A DNA stretch of 64,000 nt, taken from positions 124,001-188,000 of the forward strand of contig CAOLHI010000361.1 of NCBI GenBank assembly GCA_948474755.1, written 5' to 3'. Below the pieces are notes generated by a model. That model did no database searches, was not told the DNA's origin, and saw nothing but the letters and a program-made list of their open reading frames with translations. A program made the translations under genes and the position numbers. The DNA comes from Ctenosaura bakeri. Lineage: Eukaryota; Chordata; Lepidosauria; Squamata; Iguanidae. Of this stretch, positions 54,395 through 64,000 are shown one piece after another; the first letter of the stretch is position 1, and each line of letters starts with the position of its first letter.

Positions 54395-55327
54395 GTGAGA
54401 AAGATCTTCAGCTTCATTTAGGCCAGTGGTAAAGACGTGATTGATATCGAATTTTGGCAAATATGCCCTCTACAACTGCTGATGACATTAGCTGAAATCT
54501 AGCCAGTGCAAGTTCCCTGCTTAGACAATATTTGTCTGTTTTAAGCAAGTAATCCTCTGGACTGTGGGAAGATTCTAATAAACTGTACCATGGTGAGATC
54601 TTAATGGTGTCAAATGCAGTGCAATCACCTTGCGAACAAAACTATGCTCCTGAAGTTTGAATTCCTTCTTTGCTTTTGCTTTTTCTTTCTGGGAGAAAAG
54701 CATCTCTGAGAACCCAGATTTTCCAAGAAGAGCTGTTATGTAGCTATATTTTGTCTGTTGCAGTAGTGAAGGTCATTGATTCATTTCAACAATGTTTTGC
54801 AAGCTGATTTTTGGGAGATCTTCAACCTGAGCCAAAAATTAAAAATAGCAAAACATGGCGGCAGACTAAGGTTGAGAGCCAGTCTCCATGCTCAAGAACT
54901 GTATTGGAGTAGATCACAGAATTCCCGGGATATTTCTTAAAATGTCATTCTGTAAATTTTCCAAGTCATAGGATTTCTGGAATCTTTAGAACTCTGTTCC
55001 AAATAGTACCTGTGGTTGTCATTTCTTCTTGATTAGATATAGACTTAGCAGGATCTGTCTACCTGCCTTCCAGTACCAAAATTTGAGGATGGCTCTAGCG
55101 AGCTGTTCCACCTTAATTTTAGTGGCCTTGATATGAGGATGCCAAGACCTGGAAGTGGCTAACAGTAATCCTAAATAGTAAAAAGATTTTACTTGTTCAA
55201 TTTGATTTTCCCTAGTATGTTAATTACGCTTCTTAGTTCATTCTCTGAAAACTACTACCTTGGTTTTCACATAGTGGATAGACAATTTACTATCTTGGCA
55301 TTAGGTATTCAGCTTAGTTAGAAGTCT

Positions 55328-56226
55328 CGTTACCCTGTTTACTGGGGGTCCCGGGAGGGACACCTATATGCGCTCTCAATTAACTAAATTTGGGGAAATT
55401 AGCTAAGAGCACAATCTAGCAATGCGAGAGGCAGGGCAATGCAGTGGAATTTTTTACCCAATGTCTGCGGGGTCAGGCCAAGCCAAGGAGCACACCAAGT
55501 TATAAGAATAATTGAGATCTTTATTAAATACAGACAAACAGTGTATGCAACACATGCACTCAGATAACTATAGAAAATAAAGGTTGGAGTGGTATAGAGG
55601 GATTTTTGAGAGGGATTGTTGAATTGGGTGATACAACACCTGTCCTGAAGCCCGGATAGATCACTGCAAAGGTCCAAAGTTGCGCAGTCTCAGCCACTAG
55701 ACTGAGGGGGAGATTCGCCAAGCAAAGTGGCAGCAAGGCAGGATGGAACTTAGGAGCAATCTGAGGAAGGTCTCGGAATCAGGGTTTTTATAGGGATACT
55801 GCAGGCTATTCCGTACTTGGGGAAAACAATGAGTTTAGGGCTGGAGACAAAGCCTTCGAAAGGTCAGAATTTAGCATGATTGAGTTAGGTCCGAATTGAC
55901 AAAGAGGTAGACAGTATGCAAATACGCAACACTTGACAGTTGAGTATTCAGCTTGCCAAGTTGCCTGCTCAGGGCAGGGAGTTCTTTGTAAGCAGCGTGC
56001 ATACATAATAAGGGTATTTACAGAGAGGTCTCCTAAAGCGGTGATCCGGCTATTTCTGGCCTTCCTATATTGTGTTGGGATATTGCAGCGTTTAATGGCC
56101 GAGCCTAGTTCTTTGCCTGTCTGGGGGCCTCACAAACACGTGGAGGGGGTGGTGGAAGAGAGCCAAATTATTGATATCAAAATGATATCTAGCATCCCCA
56201 AATCCGGGCTAGCAAATGCAGTAACA
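55328..56226 (-). mobile_element. Solo LTR (family 2), minus orientation, inside the LINE
   Basis: An 899-bp block with a 4-bp target duplication GTCT (55324-55327 and 56227-56230). Its + strand left end is CGTTACCCTGTTTAC (first base mutated from T) and the right end AATGCAGTAACA. On the minus strand TATAAAAACCCTGA is near 55790 and an AATAAAGATCTC signal near 55520. It shares ATATCATTTTGATATCAA near the LTR start and GGACCCCC...AGGGTAAC near the LTR end with 56577-57410. No internal retroviral region remains. Confidence 0.85.
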
Positions 56227-56576
56227 GTCTCCTGAAGTGAATTTGAGTGCAGGAAAAGAGAACCATATCATCAGCATATATCAGCAAGGATAATTTCCTG
56301 ACATAGATTTTTTTTTTTGGTGTGTGTGTGGGAATTTTCTTCTCTCATGTGTTGGACTATGTCATTCACATAAAAGTGAAAAAAGAGAAATGAGGCTAGA
56401 ACACAATATAATTTTACCTCTTAACTGATATAAGTTTAATACATGACCCTTCTATAGGATTTCTCACTGTTTGATGTGTTTCAGTGTGCAACATATTAAC
56501 TAGACAAAGTACCCAAGGGTCTATATTGGTTTTCAAAAGTTTTTCCCACAGCAACATGCAATCAGTGGTGTCAAAG

Positions 56577-57410
56577 TGTTACTTCCGGTATGGCACTGTA
56601 GGTGAGGACCCCCAGATATCATTTTGATATCAAACAATTCAGCCTTAGCTGGACTGGTTTTCAGTCACTACACTCCACGTGTTTGCGAGGTTCTCCAGAC
56701 AAGCACGGACAGAGTGCGGCCGCTAATGGTTTTGCATTCCAGATCCCATTGAGGCCAGCAACCCCAGCCTCACTCGTAGCTTCAGGGAACTTCCAGCCGC
56801 AAACTCCACAATAGCCGCACGGCTCTCAGCCAAGCGACTCTTTTATGTTGGGCCACGCTATTGTCATCAAGAGCAAATCCAATCATGTTAAACTTGACCT
56901 TTCCAAATCCTTTGTCTAGCGTCAAAACTCCTTTTGTTCTCACCTGGCTTGCCATAGCCGGTAGGCACAAACTCCCCTATAAAAACCCCTCATTTCCAAA
57001 TGGTCTTCGGACTACTTTGGACTTCCATCCCGCCTTGCTGCCGGTTGTCTAAGGAAGCTCCCCTCAGCTCCCCATGCTGAGCTTTCTTCCCCAGAACCCT
57101 GCTCTTCTCCAGGACTACGAGACCAGGTGTCGTACTGCCTCTCCTGAAAATCTCCGTTTCTATTTCCTAGCTAGTTAGTTTATGTCTTGTCCTTCATGTT
57201 TTTGTCTTTAATAAGGAATTGTCTGTTATTGGAAAAACCTTGTCCAGCCGCTCTCTGACCCTCCGCTGTATACCTTGGGTTAAAGATCTCGTTAAAGTTA
57301 CCCTGCCTCTCGTTAGCAAAGAGAGTGCTCCAGCTAATTTCCCCCCAATTGATATTTTATTTGGCAATCTGGGCACCCCTCCCAGGACCCCCCAAACACA
57401 CAGGGTAACA
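56577..57410 (+). mobile_element. Solo LTR (family 2), plus orientation, inside the LINE
   Basis: An 834-bp LTR, TGTTACTTCC...CAGGGTAACA, with a perfect 4-bp target duplication AAAG (56573-56576 and 57411-57414). It interrupts the LINE codon run AAFD. CCTATAAAAACCCC lies near 56978, and AATAAGG near 57210 is the likely polyadenylation signal. Same family as 55328-56226 but opposite orientation. Confidence 0.88.
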
Positions 57411-57525
57411 AAAGGCAGCTTTTAAATCTACAAAGACAGCATAAAGCTTCCTTGAGGTGAGTATTTAGCAATCATGTGATTTAAAACAAAGCAGTTATCA
57501 AGGGAGGAATTTATTTTTTGCCAAC

Positions 57526-58850
57526 ATGCTGGAAATTCTGGGAGGTGTAGTCCAACAAAGAACTGCAGTTTCTGGAAGCCTCTAGCCAGTTGACAGGCCA
57601 GCTGGAGAATTCTGAGAGTTGTGATCTTGGTGTGTGTGTGGGCTTTTCTAAGTTTTCTCATTCAGCCCTGCCCTTGCATAGTTTGGTGCAGTGGTCTTTC
57701 GTCTTTTGGCTTTCCCATGTTCTATACTTCAGCCTCCCCAAATTATTGACCAATGGACAAGCTGGCTAGAGATTCTTGGAACTGAAGTCCAACAATATCT
57801 GGAAAACTCAAACACTGAGAATAGTTGGGTTTTGGTGTGTTGTCAAAGCCATCATATGACAGAAACATTTGATTTATTATTTATTTTATTTATCATCTAC
57901 CTTTCCCCCAGCATGGGACTCAAGGTAGCTGTGTATCTTTGGAAAGGAAGACCAGCATGCTCTGTGACTGCAATATTCCATACTATCAGGACTTAGGACA
58001 GTAAATGCATAGGACCTATATTGCTTCATGCAGCAGAAAGCTTTTCAGGTTCCACTCTTGTTCAGCTTATTTAAGACAATTTATCCTCTGCCTTTCTTGT
58101 AAAATCATATGGTGTCCAGAGCAAATAGGTAACAGGGCAAGAACAAGAACTCTGGTGGGCAATATATTTCTCCATAATGCCCTCATGACCCTCATAGTTT
58201 TATTAATTCATTGATCAATTAACTTAAAACAGCCCAGGAGAAATTGCAAGGCTGCCAAAAAATTAATTTCGTTTAGGGTTCAAACAACAGCAGCAGTAGC
58301 AACAAAATATTGGGCAGGCTTTGTATCCTTTGCATTCCTGACGGCTTGGGGACTACACAGGGAACTTTAAGGACTGTTTGTTCTCATTTAGCTAAGCTTG
58401 TTCCTATCAGCAAGCAAATCCTACCACATCCAACTGCCAAAAGGAAATTTCCCCACTCCATGATAGAAAACCCAAGCCATTGTACGGTACTATTTTAATT
58501 CTAGTGTTTTGGAGAAGGGGATATTCTTTCTATTGAGCCAGCTTCCTAAGCTTAGATTTATTGTACATGGGTTTTTTCCCCACATATTACAGTAGAAATC
58601 AGTACTCAAAGCGGATATGAAGAAACTGTAGTCAGGGCTCAGGATTTCATATGGTATCAGAAATAATGTATGAGCAACCAATTGTAATCTACCATCAAGG
58701 ATGGCATTTATCTCAGAGCATGAGGGGAGATTTGGTCTTCTAGATGTTCTTGGTCTGCACCTCCGTTTGGCTATGGCTAATGGGAAATGAAGCATAACAA
58801 CATCTGGGGGTTCAAATGTTCTGTATCCTTGAATTAAACAATGCAAATAA
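57526..58850. other. Mixed fragments, no gene
   Basis: Short pieces of the CTGGGA(G)NTGTAGTCCAAC hairpin repeat occur at about 57530-57620 and 57755-57810. LINE/SINE-tail-like pieces lie at about 57895-57925 and 58080-58135. The 118-aa minus ORF at 58490-58846 has no recognised domain. Confidence 0.35.
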
Positions 58851-58857
58851 GCTCATA

Positions 58858-58990
58858 CCCTCCAGGCAGGGACACTTCGAATTCATTTACTGCCTTCCCA
58901 CTTCTTCAGCTGCTTTTAAAATATCCCAGGTTCTCACATTTCTTCCTCACATTTCTCCCTTTGTCCTCAGCTTACTTCAAGTGCTGCAGA
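58858..58990 (-). repeat. Dispersed repeat, unknown family (pair with 39905-40060)
   Basis: The reverse complement contains GCTGAGGACAAAGGGAGAAA and CTGGGATATTTTAAAAGCAG then CTGAAGAAGTGGGA, shared with 39905-40060. Immediately beyond, the two copies diverge. Confidence 0.6.
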
Positions 58991-61308
58991 TTGAATTTAA
59001 AACATAGAAATAGTTTTCACTCAATTAACTTAGTAGGAGACAAGGGGGTGGAATCTTGCCCTGCAAACTGCTAACTTCTCCTAGCTTATCGGTTCATCCT
59101 GATTAATAATTTTAATGATCCAATGTTTTTAGGTCACATGTCTTCCAGTTTTCATCCACAAAATGTTGGAGAGTATGTAAGTTGTACTAATAAAGTCATG
59201 GCCCAGTTCATCCCATCTGTCTATGACTTCATGTTCTTCATTTGTACATGGCAGAAAAGCAATATTTTGCGTCTACAATTGCCTGAGATCAGTTATTCGA
59301 TTATTGGGTGAAATGCACAATTTTAGGCCATTTCAGTTTCTGAAATATTAAAGGTGACATTCAGAACAACTTGGTAACTAAACACGCTCAGTAACATGTG
59401 TAGCTCTGCATAATCAATATGCTAACATTTGCTTTGTTCTCAAGCACAAGAGTGTGTTTATTTAAGACTGCCATAAACTTTGGATGATAGGCCATTGGAT
59501 TAAACAGCTGAGGTAAAGTCTCCAGGTCCTAGATTTATTTCATGGTTTGATCAATTGTTCTGTTATGAATAGGAAAGTTCAATAGTGAAGGGTGTTAACA
59601 TGCTGTGCTAATCTGGCTGGGATATTTTAGTTAGATAGATACGCATGCTACTTTATTTTATTTTATTTCAGTTTAGTCATTCACTTTAGTACCTACTTTG
59701 ATGTCATAATGTTCTACCGGTTTCTGATTGGATCTGGTTAAAAAAAAAAACCGCTATACCATACCTGTGAATATTTTATAGCATCTAGCAGTTTTCATTC
59801 ACATAGTTTATAGCAAAAAGGCCACATATACAAAGAAAGATAAATTAGTTCAAAATGTGGCCTAAATAATACTGGAGGAGCAGAACATTGTGAAACTTGT
59901 GAAAATATATATATTAAAAAAGCTGAGTAGGAACAATTCAGTAGTCTGAGATTTGCCTTCTCTGCCTTGCCATTGTCAGAGGAATATTTGAGGGAAATCC
60001 AGCAAAGCTCCTTCATTCTGGGTAATCCCAGGCTCTAGGATGTCTCACCAAGGAAAGCTAAGCTAGCTCTTCTTCTGTGGTCTTTCTGATAGTGGGCAAT
60101 TGTTTTTGTCATTTTGTTTCAGACAGGCTATTGGATTTAAGCTGTGTTGGAAAATTCTAGCATTCTCTCTCTCTCCCCATTCCTTCTTGTTCTAGGGCAA
60201 GTAGGGCTTAGCTAGCTTAGAGTTTCTTTTTCCTTTGCATGTCAAAGTCTTTTGCCTTCCCACCAAAAGCCTCAGTCATGCTCTTTGTGTTATTTAAATA
60301 CATGGCTATGATATCTAGGTGACTGGACCATGTGACTCAGGATAGACCCTGGGGTCATTGGCCTTACCACAAAAGACCACACTTCTCTCTCTTTGCTCTC
60401 TTTGCCATTTTTTGCTTCCACGTCCTTCCCTCTGACCATGCTTCGACTCTCCACCAAGAAGGTGAGTTAAGAATGAAGCTACTATCTTACCTAATCTTTT
60501 TGTTAGCTGGTTAGGATCTAGGCTCTCTGATGCATAGGTAATTGTAAAATTCATTAGTAAACTTTTCATAAGTTTGTAACTTGAAACTGCCTGCCCTCTT
60601 TTGCTTTCTAGATCAGTCTCAGTTCAGGGAAGCCACACAGAGATTGGGACATGCTTTTTCTGCTACTCTGCTAAAAAAAGGCTGATTCGTAATAATTTTA
60701 GCTTTCAGAGAATTTTCCCCAGAGGGCTAGCACCCTGAGAAACTCTAACTCCCAACAAGCTGATCTGCTGCTGAGCCATGTTTGAATCTAACAGATGCTG
60801 CCATTTCTTTCTTAACAGGTGTTTTTATTTCACATCTTTTTCTCTGATGAGCTTTAGGATTTGAAGTTTAATGTTGTTATTTTACTGGTATTTTATTGTT
60901 AGCCTCCATGAGCACTATGGTGGACACGTAGGAGATAAAATTAGTTGATAATTCTGGCAGAAATTCTGTAGGTTTTTTTTATGTATGTGTAAATTCCAGC
61001 TCAGTCCCCGCTTACCAGCCAGCAGTTGCCTACAATCAACAGGGTTCTGTTCCTCTGTTGCTCAGGAAACAGATGGCTGCCATTTCCACCTCCTCCCATA
61101 AGTGACCCCCATTGTGACAGGCAGAAACAGAGTCCCTGTTGCAATTTCCCATCACACTAGAGATTGCACATGAGGGGGAGGTGGGAATGAAAGCCAGCTG
61201 CTATAGACCCCCATCAATTGCAGCAGCTACTGCCCAGGAAATGGGAATTGAGGGAATTTCATACCCCTATGTTGTCTCTAAACAAGGAGTTATGAAGGTA
61301 CTATGAAT
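58991..61308. other. Repeat-poor AT-rich sequence
   Basis: About 2.3 kb without a clear transposon or exon. Complex sequence around 59320-59520 may be worth a conservation check. Confidence 0.4.
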
Positions 61309-61688
61309 ACATAGAATCATAGAGTAGAAAGAGACCACAGGGGCCATCCAGTCCAACCCCCTGCTATGCAGGAACACCCATCAAAGCATTTCCAACAGAT
61401 GGCCATCCAGCCTCTGCTTAAAAACCTCCAAAGAAGGAGACTCCGTCACACTCTGAGGCAGCAGATTCCACCTGGACCTCAAGAAGAACTTCCTGATGGT
61501 CAGAGCTGTCAACCGGACAGCTCTGACCATCAGGAAGTTCTTCCTGAGGTCCAGGTGAAATCTCCTTTCCTGAAGCTTGAATCCATTGCTCCTTGTCCTA
61601 GTTTCTGGAGCAGCAGAAAACAAGCCTGCTCCCTCCTTGACATGACATCCCTTCAAATATTTAAATATTCAAATATTTAAACATGGCT
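61309..61688 (-). pseudogene. CR1 3' end, minus orientation, with internal fold-back
   Basis: Runs from CATAGAATCATAGAGTAG (CR1 3' end) through the complement of the ORF2 C-terminus (minus frame [34 protein letters not shown]). The copy contains a 41-bp inverted duplication of its own sequence at 61470-61556. That inserts a second RKFFL-containing block into the frame (VRAVRLTALTIRKFFLRSRW). Confidence 0.85.
61470..61556. repeat. 41-bp inverted duplication (hairpin) within CR1
   Basis: 61470-61510 and 61516-61556 are reverse complements with one mismatch, separated by five bases. In the intact copy at 12055 the corresponding segment is present once. Confidence 0.92.
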
Positions 61689-62750
61689 ATGTTTATTCAT
61701 TGAATGTTTGGCAATATAATTCTGTTTTCATGTAGCGATGGAAGATACACATGGAAGTGACTTTATGAGTTTCCCTAGGTAGATGATTCTAGAGGGCAGA
61801 TACCAACCCAAGAAAATCCCCTAAACGCCATTCCAACCAATACTTGGAAAAGTTACTTTTTTGGATTTTAACTTCCAGAATCTCCCAGTCAGCATGATCA
61901 CTGGCTGGATAACTCTGGGAACTGTACTCCATGAAAATAACCTTTTCACACTCTGGTACTAAACACCCTTATATGCAAGAGAGAAACATGGAGGTAAAGC
62001 TCATCTTTAGATCTGAGAATGTTTAATATCATCTCAGATTGAAATAATTTGTCAAGGATAATACTTCTTTTAAAAATGTATAAGTGAGCAACATCTAGTG
62101 GAATTCAAGTGCACTGAATTCCATAATGTATTTGTGGGGAATCTTTTTTTTTTTTTACCCAGGGCCAGCTTTCAATTTGGGGATGTATTTGGGGACTGCA
62201 TTCCAGCAATGTGACATGGGACTGTGTGGGGTTAAAGCAAAATCAAAATGAGCACAGTGGATTCTTCAGTCCAATGTGGGAAGTGATATTCAAGAAGCTT
62301 CAAAATAAGAAGCTGTGGAATACAGGTCTTCTATCAGGTAAATCTGGAGAGAGAGAGATATTGAAGACTCTCTTTCATTGTGCATCTGAGATCCAGAATG
62401 GCATTTGAAAATAAAGTCAGCAGTCAGCAGAGAGGCAAGCAAGGCCTGCTGGAGGAAGGAAAACGGCTGTGCCTGGTTGGTTTCATTTTCTCATCCACCC
62501 ATGTTTATGCAGAAGCTATGGGGCACAGCAGTGAATGAGAAGCTACACAAGGGAATATATAACTACTAAAGTGTGAACCAACTGGTCTGCTACCTCATAC
62601 TTTCCATGGTGGTAGAGTCTGACATTGATAATGTTAAACAGGTTTTCCAGTTGTTCACCTGTTCATTGTTCATTTGTCAACTCAGTGTTGAAAGCCATCC
62701 AGTATCAAAGAGCCAGTGTGGTACAGTAGACTGAACAGAGCTTGGCCCAC
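61689..62750. other. No recognised gene; one hairpin-repeat fragment
   Basis: 61852-61948 carries ACTTCCAGAATCTCCCAG...CACTGGCTGG...CTCTGGGAACTGTACTCC, a copy of the hairpin repeat also at 62753. The rest is unique. Confidence 0.4.
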
Positions 62751-62752
62751 AG

Positions 62753-62848
62753 CTTCCAGAATTCTGCAGCTACTTTTTTGGACCACAGCTTCCAGAATTC
62801 CCCTGCTGCCATGGCCACTGGCCATGCTGGGTTGGGGACTCTGGGAGC
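62753..62848. repeat. Hairpin repeat, CTTCCAGAATTCCCC type, with direct duplication
   Basis: ACAGCTTCCAGAATTC occurs twice (about 62751 and 62784), then GCCATGGCCACTGGCCATGC and GGGGACTCTGGGAGC. Looks like a diverged palindromic MITE with a partially duplicated arm. Confidence 0.5.
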
Positions 62849-64000
62849 ATGGGCATGATCATCCAAGCTCTTTTCCAAACTGAATTTGGAAGCAGAACAG
62901 GACTCAACATAAGCACCCTTGTAGTACTCCATTTTTCCATCCTAAATATACACCTCGGAATACCTAGGCAAATTTTTTTCCCCAAAGGGCCAACAACAGA
63001 GAGCCATCAACTGACCAGTGATACCAGGTGCCCTATCATCATGTCACACCATACATTTTATCATGTTTAGAGTTGCTGGGTCAAGATGACTCCTTATGAT
63101 ATGACAGGAAGCTATGAAGGGCAGCTCCTGCTGATGTTATTAAGCATAATACATTAGCTAGCAACCACAGTTGCACAGGCAAGCAAAAAAGCATTCTTCC
63201 AAACAAAGGAGGAATACACAGACATAAACACATGGAGATACTTTTCAAGGCAGTGCTCTCACTCTGAGATTGTTCTACTTTGTCCTGGCAACTGGAGAAG
63301 AGGGCCCAGATCCTGAGATCCTCAGGTTGGGCCCTGAGATCAGAGAACCCTCTATATCATATATCACAAATCACATGATATCATGTCATATACAGAACCG
63401 GAATTGGCCAAGTTTCTGTTTTCTATGTACATTCAGATCAAATTGTTGCTAGATAATGACTGACTGTACAACCTTGCAAAGCTCTACAATGTCACAAAGG
63501 AGGTCTTTAATCAGCTCTTGTCTTTGTCTCCTTCCCATTCTTTCTCCTTTGCTCAAGTCAGAAAAAAACAGGGAAATAAAAATAACACAGTTAGTCCTAG
63601 CAACTGCAGTCCTTTATCTGCTTATCAGAGAGTACAGATTTATTTCTGAACAAATATTCATAGAACACCATTATACATTGATAAAACTAAAAGAGACTAA
63701 TTGTGCTTTCTGTACAGGAACAGTGATCAAGAAATATCTACTCCCTTCCAAAACTGCCATTATTCCAAAGTATCATTGTTTTACAACGCACAATGGGATC
63801 TGGGCCCTCTTCCAAAAATAAATGGCCATAGTCTGGCCAGTACCAGTTTATACAAACTCCGGTTTTCTAATGGAATTCAAATGACTAAAACTGAAATTTT
63901 CAAGTGACTTTTTCTATCATTGTTTTCCACTTTCATTTTTTGCTTAATAACAGCCTGGTTTTTTTTTTATTTTAATATATGCCTTCGTAGTTTATGTAAA
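62849..64000. other. No recognised feature
   Basis: Unique AT-rich sequence to the window end; ORFs of 60-121 aa without domains. Confidence 0.4.

Larger units (their letters stand above)
53990..57525 (-). pseudogene. R4-like LINE reverse transcriptase, broken by three insertions
   Basis: Reading the minus strand from the right: SLDNCFVLNHMI and LYAVFVDLKAAF (57411-57520, first catalytic Asp), then on the far side of an LTR the continuation to IYADDMVLF (YADD at 56267-56278, 56231-56572). Past a second LTR come HYVKTKVVVF, EQVKSFYYLGLLLATSRSWHPHIKATKIKVEQLARAIL (54900-55323), and finally HYLFTCPLSSEIRNKFLSGPL (about 54106-54195), the C-terminal zinc-knuckle region. The order is that of a single LINE ORF. 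R4-like is my best clade guess. Numerous stops and frameshifts. The 5' end is truncated just before the RT domain. Confidence 0.72.

Noticed and set aside
55328..57410. Full provirus with two flanking LTRs
   Set aside because: The LTRs are in opposite orientation, have different TSDs, and the 350 bp between them is LINE sequence with no gag, pol or env.
1..64000. A bacterial-type defence or operon system
   Set aside because: Gene density, repeats and base composition are those of vertebrate intergenic DNA; no operon-like gene runs exist.

Overview
The window looks like vertebrate nuclear DNA with no recognisable host protein-coding exon. The repeat mix points to a squamate reptile, most likely an iguanian lizard. 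It has CR1, L2 and R4-like non-LTR retrotransposons, a tRNA-derived SINE and a 5S rRNA-derived SINE, solo LTRs, a dead Tc1 transposase and many short non-autonomous DNA transposons. That assignment is inferred from repeat families I recognise, not from a database search. The only long open reading frame (558 aa, + strand) is the reverse transcriptase of a 5'-truncated CR1 element. Every other element carrying coding sequence is degraded. Most other short ORFs fall in GC-rich transposons or in unique AT-rich DNA and do not look like genes.

Layout. 1-5.3 kb: AT-rich DNA with two GC-rich transposons of the GGCC-terminus group and a SINE split by a palindromic MITE. 5.3-12 kb: two intact palindromic MITEs, a solo LTR, another GC-rich element, and an element with a hAT MITE nested in it. 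12-13.8 kb: the CR1 copy. 14-25 kb: MITEs, SINEs, a Tigger-like MITE and an L2 3' end. 25-28.8 kb: a solo LTR inside a CR1 tail, a Tc1 pseudogene, and CR1 and L2 fragments. 30.9-31.3 kb: a plain segment that was copied into a MITE 7 kb away. 33.7-38.5 kb: two GC-rich elements, a Tigger-like MITE, an R4-like LINE tail and the composite MITE. 39.7-47.3 kb: MITEs, a solo LTR nested in a MITE, and two more GC-rich elements. 47.3-48.4 kb: L2 reverse transcriptase remains. 49.6-50.3 kb: second copy of the 25-kb LTR. 51.5-53.6 kb: more transposons and a 5S SINE. 54-57.5 kb: an R4-like LINE broken by one hAT MITE and two oppositely oriented solo LTRs of one family. 57.5-64 kb: mostly unique DNA with a CR1 fragment that carries a fold-back inversion.

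The main result concerns a set of at least five sequence groups that share termini close to GGCCATTTCCGCAC and make 3-bp target duplications (TTA, TAA, TAT, TGA, ACA, AGT, ACT, TTG, CTA, TTT, AAA in this window). Their interiors are unrelated. One palindromic member at 37872-38442 has lost its centre. In its place is a 422-bp inverted copy, about 97% identical by hand count, of unique DNA at 30876-31296. A second member at 52197 contains an exact 49-nt copy of DNA 400 bp downstream. Together these suggest non-autonomous transposons that acquire nearby genomic DNA, in the manner of Pack-type elements.
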